From an uncultured Phascolarctobacterium sp. (lineage in GTDB: Bacteria; Bacillota; Negativicutes; Acidaminococcales; Acidaminococcaceae): a stretch of DNA of 64,000 nt. Shown in pieces: positions 27,234-38,078 of the stretch. Both the position numbers and the translations under genes were made by a program. The notes under the pieces were generated by a model. It did no database searches. It was not told the origin of the DNA and saw only the letters and a program-made list of their open reading frames with translations. The stretch is from positions 1-64,000 of the forward strand of contig NZ_CAAGLX010000015.1 of the NCBI RefSeq assembly GCF_900770955.1, given 5' to 3'. How positions within the stretch are numbered: position 1 is the stretch's first letter; every line of letters begins with the position of its first letter.

Positions 27234-28010
27234 TTATTTTAATAATATCTCATAAACCTGCTTGCCAATCAGCAGGGTGGTAACCAATAAATACAAGGGA
27301 CGAACATAGGAGGCACCCTTTTTAATTGCCAGACGGGTACCGACAACAGCACCGGCAATCATTGCCGCAGCCATAATCAGACCGTAGCTCCAGATAATCG
27401 TGCCGCTGACAGCGAAGGATACAAGTGCACCCACACCGCTGGCAAAATTCAACGCTTTGGCATTACCGGCAGCAGTTACAAAGTCATATCCTAAATACAA
27501 AAAGCCAAAGATGAGGAAGGAACCTGTACCGGGACCGAAGAAGCCATCATAAAAGCCCATAGCAAACGCCATAACAATGGCACCGATTAAAGCCTGCATT
27601 CCCAGCTTTTCTATTGTACCGGCATCGCCCCAATCCTTGCGGCGATAGGTATAAACAGCAACAGCAACCAGAAGTATAACGATAATATTTTTCATCAGCT
27701 GCTCTGGCAGCAGATAAACTACGTAGGCACCCAAGGCTGAACCGATAAAAGAAAGCGGCATCAGCGTAAAGGCAGCCTTTTTTATTTTACCGGCGCGCCA
27801 AAAGGAGAGCACGCTGGTAAAACAGCCAATTGAAGCTGCCAGCTTGTTTGTTCCCAAGGCATAGGGAACAGGCAAGCCTAAGCTCAACAGGGCAGGAGTG
27901 GAAATTAAACCGCCACCGCCAACTGTTGAATCAATAAACGAAGCTATAAAGCCGGATACAATCAGGAAAATAACTGTCGTCGTATCTAAATTCGCCACAA
28001 AAGTTTCCAA
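27234..28010 (-). CDS. TSUP (TauE/SafE) family membrane transporter
   Basis: 258-aa protein with about eight hydrophobic segments and the TSUP signatures FIDSTVGGGGLISTPALLSLGLP (N-terminus), ALGTNKLAASIGC, and GFYDGFFGPGTGSFLIFGF with GNAKALNFASGVGAL (second half). Family members export or import sulphur-containing anions such as sulphite, taurine or sulphoacetate; here the substrate is unknown. It lies between gyrA and the thiamine pyrophosphokinase gene. Confidence 0.9.
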   Translation of the reverse strand: METFVANLDTTTVIFLIVSGFIASFIDSTVGGGGLISTPALLSLGLPVPYALGTNKLAASIGCFTSVLSFWRAGKIKKAAFTLMPLSFIGSALGAYVVYLLPEQLMKNIIVILLVAVAVYTYRRKDWGDAGTIEKLGMQALIGAIVMAFAMGFYDGFFGPGTGSFLIFGFLYLGYDFVTAAGNAKALNFASGVGALVSFAVSGTIIWSYGLIMAAAMIAGAVVGTRLAIKKGASYVRPLYLLVTTLLIGKQVYEILLK

Positions 28011-28077
28011 AAAATTCCCCTCATTCCTGTGACTAGTGATTACATTTCACTGCCAACGATACACTATTCACTTTTAA

Positions 28078-28815
28078 CTATTTACTGCCTTCTGCCCAGC
28101 GGATATAGAGTCCTAAAGCACCGCTATGACAGCTGCAGCAGATTTTATCGGCTCCGTCCCGCATCTCATTGCTGATAGCATAAGGGTAGAGCTGACGCAG
28201 GATTGCCTGCTGCAACGGCCAGCGTACACCGGTAAAATCTACTGTCGTGCTTTCACTTAAGGGCAACAGCGAAACAGCTTCTGCCGCAACCTGCAGTTTA
28301 AGCTCTGCGCTTTCTCCTTCCGTCAGCAGCAGCATAAATTCCTTGTCATCTGCCAATATCACCTGACAGCCACGCTGCTTTTTTACTCCCAGCAGAGTGT
28401 AGACGTTACTGTATAAATGGTCGAAGCGACCGCCCCAGATACCGCTGGCAATAATGTCTCCCTCAGGCAGATTTTGCAGCAGCAGTTGCAGATCGGTATC
28501 ATCCTTGGCAGGATTGAAGCTGTGCACCTCAGTGCCTGCAGCACGCGCCTGCTTGTAGACAGCCTGAGACGAGCTGTCGCAGTCACCGAACAGCTCCGCT
28601 ATCACACAGCCTGCCGCAAGGCAGTACTCGGCGCCGCAGTCGGCGCAATAAATTTTTTTGCCGCTGCTGACGCTGTGCAGCCACTCATTCTGAGGTCCGC
28701 GACCTCCGGCCACCACCAGCAAATCTTCGTTAGGGGAGAGTGCTGCAGCGTGATGTTTCACGTGAAACATCACGCGCAGCTCCAGCTCAGGCAATACAAA
28801 TAGCTTAGCAGCCAT
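28078..28815 (-). CDS. thiamine pyrophosphokinase family protein
   Basis: 245-aa protein of the thiamine diphosphokinase family, which converts thiamine plus ATP to thiamine diphosphate. Motifs: VVAGGRGPQNEW, IYCADCGAEYCLAAG, GDCDSSS, FNPAKDDTDLQLLL (the DxTD catalytic motif, residues about 100-113) and IWGGRFDHLYSNVYTLL. The N-terminal 30 residues extend beyond the usual family start, and they contain MFHVKHH, encoded by a perfect parS site (28754-28769). The start overlaps the stop of the preceding small gene (TAATG). Confidence 0.85.
   Translation of the reverse strand: MAAKLFVLPELELRVMFHVKHHAAALSPNEDLLVVAGGRGPQNEWLHSVSSGKKIYCADCGAEYCLAAGCVIAELFGDCDSSSQAVYKQARAAGTEVHSFNPAKDDTDLQLLLQNLPEGDIIASGIWGGRFDHLYSNVYTLLGVKKQRGCQVILADDKEFMLLLTEGESAELKLQVAAEAVSLLPLSESTTVDFTGVRWPLQQAILRQLYPYAISNEMRDGADKICCSCHSGALGLYIRWAEGSK
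28754..28769. promoter_or_regulatory. parS centromere site
   Basis: The 16-bp palindrome TGTTTCACGTGAAACA is the bacterial chromosomal parS sequence bound by ParB/Spo0J. It lies inside the coding sequence for the N-terminus of the thiamine pyrophosphokinase, about 6 kb from oriC. The parB/noc-type gene is at 43423-44301. Confidence 0.92.
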
Positions 28816-29114
28816 TATTTTTTCGCTACAGCGACAGGTTTAATCACAATTTGTCCGTTTTCCTTGAGAACCTTCCAGGTGCAGTCACCATTCTTGTTCT
28901 TCAGCCATTCCATACTGATTTCCAGAAGAAAACGGTTCAGGCGCTCCTGTGCATCCTCCGGCAGCAGCAGCTCCTTCTTTGCCGGTGTCTTAGCACCCTT
29001 TAACTTACTTTGCTTTACCTTTTCATCAGCATACATGCCATTTTCAAAGGTCAGCTCCTCGCTGAAGCCCTTCAACATATCTGCATCGGAAAGTCCTTTT
29101 TTTATCTTAACCAT
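28815..29114 (-). CDS. conserved small protein between gyrB and the TPK gene, unknown function
   Basis: 99-aa Lys-rich soluble protein. ATG 29114 follows AGAGGTG by 6 nt; the in-frame GTG at 29123 lies on that site. The N-terminus reads MVKIKKGLSDADMLKGFSE and the C-terminus WTWKVL-like (GDCTWKVLKENGQIVIKPV), a possible small beta unit. I do not recognise a family. It is tightly coupled to the following TPK gene. Confidence 0.6.
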   Translation of the reverse strand: MVKIKKGLSDADMLKGFSEELTFENGMYADEKVKQSKLKGAKTPAKKELLLPEDAQERLNRFLLEISMEWLKNKNGDCTWKVLKENGQIVIKPVAVAKK

Positions 29115-29146
29115 TTTAAGCACCTCTTTTTATGCAACAATCATGC

Positions 29147-31377
<2,231 letters not shown>

Positions 31378-32115
31378 CCTGATCCCTCCTTAAATAAGTC
31401 AAAGCATTTTCATATAGTGCAACGGTAATATCATCCGGCTGCTTTTCCAGCAAAAACATTACCGCCAGCAGGCTTTCCTTCTTATCGGCAAAGCCGCAGC
31501 GCACACGCTCAAAATAGTAGCTTTGTAAGTTTTCCTTTACAGCCGTAAATAATATTTTATCACATTTATAGTAGGCCAGACAATCTTCATACTTCAGCCA
31601 CGGCTGAATCCTGAGCAGCTCAGCCAGCTTACTGCGCAGCTCCTCGCGCTGCTCGCGCTCGCAGACACTGCACATCTCCTGTCCCTTACGCATTTTTGCA
31701 CCGCATACGGGGCAGGTGGTAAACTCCACAGGCGGTGCAGGCGGCTCGGCCTGCTTTGCCTTTTGCTGCTGCTTTTTGAAAAAGCTGCCGGTATGAAAAT
31801 AAACCTTTTTTATCAGCACGCGTCCCAGCAAAAACGAGTTGATTTTTTGCAGAAACAGCTGCTGCATCATATACAGCTCGTTGGCCAGCATACTGTTAGC
31901 CGTACGCACATAAAGCTCGTTGCCGCTGATTTTTTCGATTGCACAGCTGCGCGCCAGATTTTCACCAACAATCTCCGTCCATCTGCTTTCCAGATAATGC
32001 TGCAGATATGCCAGCTTGATTTCCGGCGAAATATAAGCCTTTTTATAGGTACGGCGTGGGTCAAACAGCCGGCGGATAACCTCCTCGGCAGCCTCTAAAT
32101 TCTCAGCATACATAA

Positions 32116-33243
32116 TCAGGCCTCGCTTATACTGCCACCGGAAATTTTAAAGTAAGCATTGCCGTCAAGCTCCGGTATCAGCTCGCGGTCATTTACTGTA
32201 ATAAAAGTCTGCACTCTGCCGTCAATAAACAGCAGCAGCTGAGCGCGGCGGCTGTTATCCAGCTCGCTCATTACGTCATCTAAGAGCAGAACGGGAAATT
32301 CGCCCAGCTCGTTTTTGACATACTGCAGCTGCGACAGCTTCAGTGCCAGGGCACCGCTGCGCTGCTGCCCCTGTGAGCCGAAAGCCCGCAAGGAAATACC
32401 GTTGAGCAGAAGCTGCAAATCGTCGCGGTGGGGACCGATACCCGTATTGCCGCGCAGGATATCAAGTCGCTGACGCTCCGACAGCTGTTCACGGTAAAAA
32501 TCCTCCGCCGCCTCAGCGGCAGACTGCGGATAGAGCAGGGTGCTGTTGTTGGCCTTCTGCTCATAGCGCACCTGCAGCATTTCGCTGCCCTTGGTAATGG
32601 ATGAATAAATCTCTCCGGCAATATTCTGCAGCTTGCCTAACGCCGCCAACCGTCTGCGTACAATAGCCGCCGCCAGACGAATGAACTCCTCGTTCCAGGG
32701 CTGCAATACCTCCGGACTGCCGCCGTTATCGCGCAGCTCCTTCAAAAGGCGGTTGCGCTGCAGCAGCACACGGTTATACTTCAGCAGTAAATCGTAGTAG
32801 ACAGGATCCGTCTGGGCAATCTGCATATCAAAGAAGCGGCGCCGCAAAGCAGGCTCGCCCTTGACCAGCTGCAGGTCCTCCGGCGAAAACATCACCGCAT
32901 TCAGGGCACCGTAATGCTCCTTGGGACGCACGCGCGCACCGTCGAGCAATATTTCCTTCTGCCAGCGCTCATGCTGACGGTACTTTTTGATTTTCACCTC
33001 ATGGCTGCCACTGAAGCTGACGTATTCTACGCCTACAGCCATCGCCTCCGCACCCATTTTCAGCATTTCCTCTTCGGTCGAGGTACGGTGCGACATGCCG
33101 AAGGCACTGTAAAAAATGGCCTCCAGCAGATTAGTCTTTCCTTGGGCGTTCTGCCCATAAAAAACATTAATCATAGATGAAAGCTGCAATCTACAGCTTT
33201 CATAGTTGCGGAAATTAACCGCATAAAGACTGTTAATCTTCAT
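32116..33243 (-). CDS. recF: recombination mediator RecF
   Basis: 375-aa RecF, an SMC-like ATPase that loads RecA at gaps with RecO and RecR. The N-terminal NFRNYESCRL and Walker A YGQNAQGKTNLLEA (residues about 28-41), the signature GSQGQQRSGALALKL near 285 and Walker B LLLDDVMSELD near 325 are intact. It overlaps the S4-domain gene by 1 bp in the dnaN-S4-recF run. Confidence 0.97.
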   Translation of the reverse strand: MKINSLYAVNFRNYESCRLQLSSMINVFYGQNAQGKTNLLEAIFYSAFGMSHRTSTEEEMLKMGAEAMAVGVEYVSFSGSHEVKIKKYRQHERWQKEILLDGARVRPKEHYGALNAVMFSPEDLQLVKGEPALRRRFFDMQIAQTDPVYYDLLLKYNRVLLQRNRLLKELRDNGGSPEVLQPWNEEFIRLAAAIVRRRLAALGKLQNIAGEIYSSITKGSEMLQVRYEQKANNSTLLYPQSAAEAAEDFYREQLSERQRLDILRGNTGIGPHRDDLQLLLNGISLRAFGSQGQQRSGALALKLSQLQYVKNELGEFPVLLLDDVMSELDNSRRAQLLLFIDGRVQTFITVNDRELIPELDGNAYFKISGGSISEA

Positions 33244-33467
33244 TAGGCTTCTTTGACAACAGTCAGCTCTATCTGGTCATCAATATTTACTACATCGCCG
33301 GGATGCACCTTTTTACGTTTTTCCGTTACAAGCTGGCCGTTCAGGCGGACAACGCCATCTTCAACCATCAAAAATGCCTGGCCTCCGGTATCTGCCACAC
33401 CGGAAAACTTCAGCAGCTTATCCATAGTAATAAATTCTGTTCTGATTTCTACAGTTTCTTTTTGCAT
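33243..33467 (-). CDS. S4-domain RNA-binding protein (YaaA/RlbA type)
   Basis: 74-aa S4-like domain protein, the small gene regularly found between dnaN and recF in Firmicutes. The core is ITMDKLLKFSGVADTGGQAF...VRLNGQLVTEKRKKVHPGD, typical of S4 RNA-binding modules. B. subtilis RlbA/YaaA functions in 50S ribosome assembly. Confidence 0.9.
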   Translation of the reverse strand: MQKETVEIRTEFITMDKLLKFSGVADTGGQAFLMVEDGVVRLNGQLVTEKRKKVHPGDVVNIDDQIELTVVKEA

Positions 33468-33478
33468 AACGCCGCTCC

Positions 33479-34588
33479 TTAGAAAACAACACGTACCGGA
33501 GTTACGATATAAGTATAATCCGGTTCATCGCCACAGGTAACACATACCGGGCTGAGAGAGGTATTCATGGATAAAACTGCTTCCTCGGCCTCCAGATTCT
33601 TTAGGATATCCAGAATATATTTGGCATTAAAAGCAACATTCAGCGGATCACCGATAGTCTGGCAGGAAACAACCTCCAGACCAGTACCTACATCAGGACT
33701 GCTGCTGGTAATAGTAATTTCGTCAGCAGCCACGCTCATTTTAATAATGCTGTAATCACCGTCGGTAGAGAAGAGAGCAACACGTTCAACAGCACCGGCA
33801 AGCTCTTTAATATTTACCTTGCTGGTCAGCGCGAATTTAGGCGGAATAACACGGCGGTAATCGGGGAACTGGCCTTCAATCAGACGGGAAACAATAACTA
33901 CATTATCGATAACAACCATAATCTGGTTGTTTAGCAGGGAAATAAGTACCTGCTGCGGTACCTCACCTGTCAGGTTACGGGAAATTTCACCTAATACCTT
34001 GGAAGGAATAATCATGCTGATATCTTCATTTCCCTCATAAGGCAGAGATTTGATTGCCAGACGATGGGTATTGGTGCCGACAAAGGTAATTTTGCCGTCT
34101 TTGGCTTCTACTAGAATACCGGTAAACAGAGGTCTTGCTTCATCGGTAGAGCAGGAGAAAATAGTCTTTTTAATCAGCTCTTTAATCATACTGTCATCAA
34201 GAGCAATGGTTCTGTCTGCATCAAAGGTGGGAAATTTAGGATAATCTTCTTCATTCATCAAGAAGAGCTGATATTCGGATTTACCGGAGCTTACCTTGAT
34301 AGAGTGCTTTTCTTCATTTTTGCTGATAGTCAGGCTTTCAGCGGGCAATTTGCGGATAAGGTCGGCAAAATGCTTGGCAGAAACAACTATTTCCCCTGGT
34401 TCGCTGATTTCTGCATCAATGGTGCAGGAGATAGCCATGCTTAAATCCATAGCTTGTATTTCCAGCTTGTTAGCTTCTGCAATTACGTGAATACCGGAAA
34501 AGATAGGTGTACTTGGCTTGGAAATAATTGCTCTTTGAACTGTCTGAATTGCTTTATTTAAGCTGTTGGTATTACAGGAAATTATCAT
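33479..34588 (-). CDS. dnaN: DNA polymerase III beta sliding clamp
   Basis: 369-aa clamp of three repeated domains. Conserved stretches include FSGIHVIAEANKLEIQAMDL (domain 1), RPLFTGILVEAKDGKITFVGTNTHRLA (domain 2), SRLIEGQFPDYRRVIP and NAKYILDILK (domain 3), with the usual C-terminal PVR. The start ATG 34588 follows AAGGAGG. The spacing to dnaA (261 bp) is occupied by oriC. Confidence 0.97.
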   Translation of the reverse strand: MIISCNTNSLNKAIQTVQRAIISKPSTPIFSGIHVIAEANKLEIQAMDLSMAISCTIDAEISEPGEIVVSAKHFADLIRKLPAESLTISKNEEKHSIKVSSGKSEYQLFLMNEEDYPKFPTFDADRTIALDDSMIKELIKKTIFSCSTDEARPLFTGILVEAKDGKITFVGTNTHRLAIKSLPYEGNEDISMIIPSKVLGEISRNLTGEVPQQVLISLLNNQIMVVIDNVVIVSRLIEGQFPDYRRVIPPKFALTSKVNIKELAGAVERVALFSTDGDYSIIKMSVAADEITITSSSPDVGTGLEVVSCQTIGDPLNVAFNAKYILDILKNLEAEEAVLSMNTSLSPVCVTCGDEPDYTYIVTPVRVVF

Positions 34589-34616
34589 TTGTTCACAGTC
34601 CTCCTTGGTTTTTTAA

Positions 34617-34838
34617 TACTGTTATAATATATAAAAAGTAGTCGACGTAGTAGTAGGGCCTGTTAGTTGTGGGGAAAAGTGCTTCCAGCTTAGCTGTGAT
34701 GCATTATTTCCCATGTATATAAGGCTGTTGATAACCGGGAAATAATATACACACAATCTACAGGCAAAAATTTTATCAACTTATGCCCAAAAGTTATACA
34801 CAGCTTGAGAGTGAGTTATCAACAGTTTTTGTGGATAA
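34617..34838. other. oriC: oriC: DnaA boxes with a DUE/DnaA-trio unwinding element
   Basis: DnaA-box-like 9-mers: TGTGGATAA (34830-34838), TTATCAACA (34816-34824), TTATACACA (34794-34802), TTATCAACT (34773-34781), TGTTGATAA (34726-34734) and TGTGGGGAA (34668-34676). Left of the last box come a GC clamp (GGGCC, 34656-34660), three TAG triplets (34648-34656) and the AT-rich 34621-34638. Box, GC cluster, DnaA-trios and AT-rich DUE follow the order of the basal unwinding system of B. subtilis. Confidence 0.85.
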
Positions 34839-34849
34839 CTTTTCAGCTG

Positions 34850-36229
34850 TTATTGCCGCAGGATTTCAATGATTTCCTGGAGCTCGTTTTGGAAGGCGAG
34901 GTTACTGTTTTTGAAGTTGCTTATTTTTTCGTAAGCATGGATAACGGTGGTGTGGTCGCGGCCGCCGAAGAGTTCGCCGATGCGCGGATAGGATAAATCT
35001 GCCAGCTCACGGCAAAGATACATAGCTACCTGACGCGGGAAGGCAATGTTTTGGGTACGCTTTTTGTTGAACAGCTCATCCTGCTTAACATTGTAGTGGT
35101 CAGCGACGACCTTGATGATGCCTTCGTAGGTGATGGTTTTGGTTTTGCAATCGTTGCCCATGTCGGAAAGAACCTTCTGTGCGGTTTCTACGGTGATGGG
35201 CATGTGCATGAGGGAGGTATATGCTACTATTTTATTGTAGGCACCCTCAATTTCACGGATGTTGGTTGCGATGTTGGTTGCCAGTAGGGTGATAACTTCT
35301 GTTGGCAGAACGATATTATCCGAAGCAGCCTTGGTACGCAGGATGGCCATACGTGTTTCAAGGTCCGGAGTCTGGATATCTGCTGTCAGTCCCTGGTCGA
35401 AACGGGAACGCAGGCGGTCCTCCAAAGTTTCGATTTCGCGGGGAGGACGGTCACTGGAGATGATAATTTGTTTATCGGCATCCTTCAACGCATTAAATGT
35501 ATGGAAGAATTCTACCTGTGTCTGCTCCTTGCCCTTCAGAAACTGGATATCGTCGATAATCAGGCAGTCGATATTGCGGTATTTCTGACGGAAGGCCTCA
35601 GTGGTTTTGTTTTGGATGGAATTGATGATTTCGTTGGTGAATTTTTCACTGGAGGTGTAAAGCACCTTCATGCTGGGATTGTTCTGCTTAATGCGGTTGC
35701 CGATAGCGTGCATTAAGTGTGTTTTGCCCAGACCAACGCCGCCGTACAGGAAAAGCGGGTTGTAGGCATGAGCCGGATCATTGGCTACTGCCTGGGCAGC
35801 TGCATGGGCGAAGCGGTTGGAGTTGCCGATGACGAAGGTTTCAAAAACATATTTGGGGTTCAGGTTGCTTTCATCGGGCTGCTGTACAGAGGTATTTTCA
35901 TTAAACAGCTGCTGTTGTTCACGCTTGGCAGGTACGGCCGGCATATTTTCAGCTGCTTCCGATCCGCTGCTGCCGTTGTCCATAGTTTCGATTATGAGCT
36001 TGATGTTTTTGCTCATAATGCCGGCCAGGACGCCCTCGATGACCTGAGCGTAGTTTTCCTCCAGCATTGTTTTAAAAAAGTCGTTTTTGACAGCTACTTT
36101 ATAGTAGGTATCTGTCACCTCTAACGGCGTAATCGGCTTAATCCAGACGTTGAAGACCTTTTCATTAAAGGATTCCTTTAATTTGTCCTTACATCTGACC
36201 CAGATTTCCGCTAAATCATAGGAATTCAT
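34850..36229 (-). CDS. dnaA: chromosomal replication initiator DnaA
   Basis: 459-aa DnaA. Domain I covers residues 1-90, a variable linker to about 130, then AAA+ with NPLFLYGGVGLGKTHLMHAIG (Walker A near 165-180), LIIDDIQFLKGKEQTQ (Walker B near 230), and domain IV with the box-binding GGRDHTTVIHAYEKI near 430-445. It assembles on the boxes in the adjacent dnaN gap and unwinds the DUE. The 5' region holds a further TGTGGATAA box (36351-36359), compatible with autoregulation. Confidence 0.98.
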   Translation of the reverse strand: MNSYDLAEIWVRCKDKLKESFNEKVFNVWIKPITPLEVTDTYYKVAVKNDFFKTMLEENYAQVIEGVLAGIMSKNIKLIIETMDNGSSGSEAAENMPAVPAKREQQQLFNENTSVQQPDESNLNPKYVFETFVIGNSNRFAHAAAQAVANDPAHAYNPLFLYGGVGLGKTHLMHAIGNRIKQNNPSMKVLYTSSEKFTNEIINSIQNKTTEAFRQKYRNIDCLIIDDIQFLKGKEQTQVEFFHTFNALKDADKQIIISSDRPPREIETLEDRLRSRFDQGLTADIQTPDLETRMAILRTKAASDNIVLPTEVITLLATNIATNIREIEGAYNKIVAYTSLMHMPITVETAQKVLSDMGNDCKTKTITYEGIIKVVADHYNVKQDELFNKKRTQNIAFPRQVAMYLCRELADLSYPRIGELFGGRDHTTVIHAYEKISNFKNSNLAFQNELQEIIEILRQ

Positions 36230-36350
36230 ATAGATACATCCTTTCTCGCTGATTTTAGAAAAATAAAAACGACAGCCTGCATTGCCCGCGGAAGGGCGGT
36301 GTAAGCGCCGGTTTAAGTAAAGCTAGATATACACATATATTTTATCAGAC

Positions 36351-36359
36351 TGTGGATAA
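36351..36359. promoter_or_regulatory. DnaA box in the dnaA-rpmH gap
   Basis: A perfect TGTGGATAA stands alone in the 355-bp gap between dnaA and rpmH. The rest of the gap holds the rpmH promoter and AT-rich DNA; I found no sharp dnaA promoter by eye. Confidence 0.7.
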
Positions 36360-36414
36360 CTTCGCAAATTTTCCAGAAAAATTTCTGAGATGGCAGAAAA
36401 ATGGCTGTTTTTAC

Positions 36415-36443
36415 TTGACGAAGTTTTTATTTTCCCATATAAT
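36415..36443 (+). promoter_or_regulatory. rpmH promoter
   Basis: TTGACG (36415-36420), 17-bp spacer, TATAAT (36438-36443). It gives a leader of about 135 nt before rpmH. Confidence 0.85.
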
Positions 36444-36584
36444 AAGTTAGTAATACCTTGCGTGGTGCAGTACGTGCTGATGAAGGCGCATTGTTACCGC
36501 TTTGGTAGAGCAAATAACAGCTATCAATATTCACATAAATTAGAAATTGATAAAATTTTGCGGTGGATAAGGAGGGAATACTGA

Positions 36585-36719
36585 ATGAAGCGTACTTTTC
36601 AACCTAACAATCTCAGAAGAAAAAGAACTCATGGTTTCAGAGAAAGAATGAAAACTTTGGGCGGTCGTCAAGTTCTCAAAAGAAGACGTGCTAGAGGCAG
36701 AAAGAAATTGTCTGCATAA
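36585..36719 (+). CDS. rpmH: 50S ribosomal protein L34
   Basis: 44-aa protein beginning [18 protein letters not shown] and ending ARGRKKLSA, the standard L34 sequence and length. ATG 36585 has GGAGGG 8 nt upstream. It is the first gene of the conserved rpmH-rnpA-yidD-yidC-jag cluster. A terminator-like hairpin follows within 7 bp of the stop. Confidence 0.97.
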   Translation: MKRTFQPNNLRRKRTHGFRERMKTLGGRQVLKRRRARGRKKLSA

Positions 36720-36725
36720 CATTAT

Positions 36726-36753
36726 AAAATAGGCCGCGCAAGTGGCCTATTTT
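36726..36753 (+). terminator. intrinsic terminator/attenuator between rpmH and rnpA
   Basis: AAAATAGGCC (36726-36735) pairs with GGCCTATTTT (36744-36753), followed by further T residues. It lies directly before rnpA, so it probably limits read-through from rpmH. Confidence 0.8.
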
Positions 36754-36778
36754 TTCCATGCGGGCAGGTGTGCATTTG

Positions 36779-37135
36779 ATGCAAAAGAAAAAGTTTACTT
36801 TAAAAAAATTAAATCGACTTAAATCGAAGAAAAGTTTCCAGCTTGTCTATGTTAAAGGACGCACTGTTGTCGACGCTATGTCGGTTTTTTATATTCTTCC
36901 GGAACAGGGCGAGGATATAAAAATTGGTCTGGCAGTGGGCAAAAAGCTTGGCTGCGCTGTGGTGCGCAACCGTGTCAAGCGTATGATGCGTGAGGTATTC
37001 CGCATGCATAAGGCAGAACTCAAAAAGGGCTATCATATAGTCTGGGTGGCTCGCAAGAAGCTGACAAAGGCTGACTACAAGACTTTTGAGCGTGTATTTT
37101 TAAGACTGGCAAAAAGAGCAGCTCTGCTGCAGTAA
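36779..37135 (+). CDS. rnpA: ribonuclease P protein component
   Basis: 118-aa RnpA, the protein cofactor of RNase P for tRNA 5' maturation. It starts MQKKKFTLKKLNRLKSKKSF and has the signature GLAVGKKLGCAVVRNRVKRMMRE (residues about 53-75). ATG 36779 gives the usual family length; an in-frame ATG at 36758 would begin inside the U-tract of the preceding terminator. Confidence 0.95.
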   Translation: MQKKKFTLKKLNRLKSKKSFQLVYVKGRTVVDAMSVFYILPEQGEDIKIGLAVGKKLGCAVVRNRVKRMMREVFRMHKAELKKGYHIVWVARKKLTKADYKTFERVFLRLAKRAALLQ

Positions 37136-37150
37136 TAAGGATAGAAGGCT

Positions 37151-37360
37151 ATGAGCAGGTTACTGATTTTGTGTATAAGATTCTACCAGATTTTTATATC
37201 ACCGCTGAAACCGCCGACCTGCAGGTTTTATCCTACATGTTCAGCGTATGCTATTGAAGCGATTCAGAAGAAGGGTCCTGTGAAGGGAACGTGGCTGGCG
37301 ATTAAACGTATCGCCAAATGTCATCCGTTTCATCCTGGCGGTTATGACCCTGTGCCATAA
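37151..37360 (+). CDS. yidD: membrane protein insertion efficiency factor YidD
   Basis: 69-aa protein with the YidD pattern: [35 protein letters not shown] and [13 protein letters not shown] at the C-terminus. It is an amphipathic membrane-associated helper of YidC. Placed between rnpA and yidC as usual. Confidence 0.95.
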   Translation: MSRLLILCIRFYQIFISPLKPPTCRFYPTCSAYAIEAIQKKGPVKGTWLAIKRIAKCHPFHPGGYDPVP

Positions 37361-37405
37361 GCATACTATTAAGCTATAACACTTTGTTTTTTAAGGAGTG
37401 ATATC

Positions 37406-38050
37406 TTGGATTTTCTCGCTAATATCGTACAACAGGTGTTAACTGTGCTCTACAATTTTACTGAGAGCGTCGGTATACCGAACCTTGGCCTGGCTATTGT
37501 GTTAATGACCATTATCATTAAGCTGATTATGTATCCGCTGACTCAAAAGCAGATTCAGTCAACTAAGGCTATGATGGAAATTCAGCCGAAAATGAAGGCT
37601 TTACAGGAAAAATATAAGGATGATAAACAGCGCCTGAATATGGAGCTGGCTAATTTATATAAGAGCGAAGGCGTTAATCCGCTGGCAGGCTGTCTGCCGC
37701 TGCTCATCCAGATGCCGATTATGATTGGTATTTTCTATGGTATCCGTGACTACAACTATGCAGCACATCCGGAAATCGTTACCAGCTTTTTATGGCTGGC
37801 TGATATTTCCAAGGCAGACCCGACCTATGTTCTGCCGGTGCTTTCCGCATTAACTACTTTTATTCAGACCAAGCAGACTATGCCGGCAAACGGCGGCGGT
37901 GCACAGAACAAGATGATGATGTACTTTATGCCTCTGTTCATCGGTTATATCAGCTTGACCTTCCCGGCAGGTCTGGTACTGTACTGGGTTGTTATGAATA
38001 TTATGCAGATTGCACAGCAGTCTATTATGAACAGAGCTGCTGCTAAATAA
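37406..38050 (+). CDS. yidC: membrane protein insertase YidC
   Basis: 214-aa YidC/Oxa1 insertase of the short Gram-positive form. Start TTG 37406 has GGAGTG 7 nt upstream. Features: TM segment with IIIKLIMYPLTQKQIQSTKAM (positive groove residue), the coiled hairpin MEIQPKMKALQEKYKDD, SEGVNPLAGCLPLLIQMPI and the terminal LVLYWVVMNIMQIAQQ. There is no signal peptide with a lipobox, unlike SpoIIIJ. Part of the rpmH cluster. Confidence 0.95.
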   Translation: MDFLANIVQQVLTVLYNFTESVGIPNLGLAIVLMTIIIKLIMYPLTQKQIQSTKAMMEIQPKMKALQEKYKDDKQRLNMELANLYKSEGVNPLAGCLPLLIQMPIMIGIFYGIRDYNYAAHPEIVTSFLWLADISKADPTYVLPVLSALTTFIQTKQTMPANGGGAQNKMMMYFMPLFIGYISLTFPAGLVLYWVVMNIMQIAQQSIMNRAAAK

Positions 38051-38078
38051 GCGTGTAAGCGTATAGGAGTTGGTAAAG

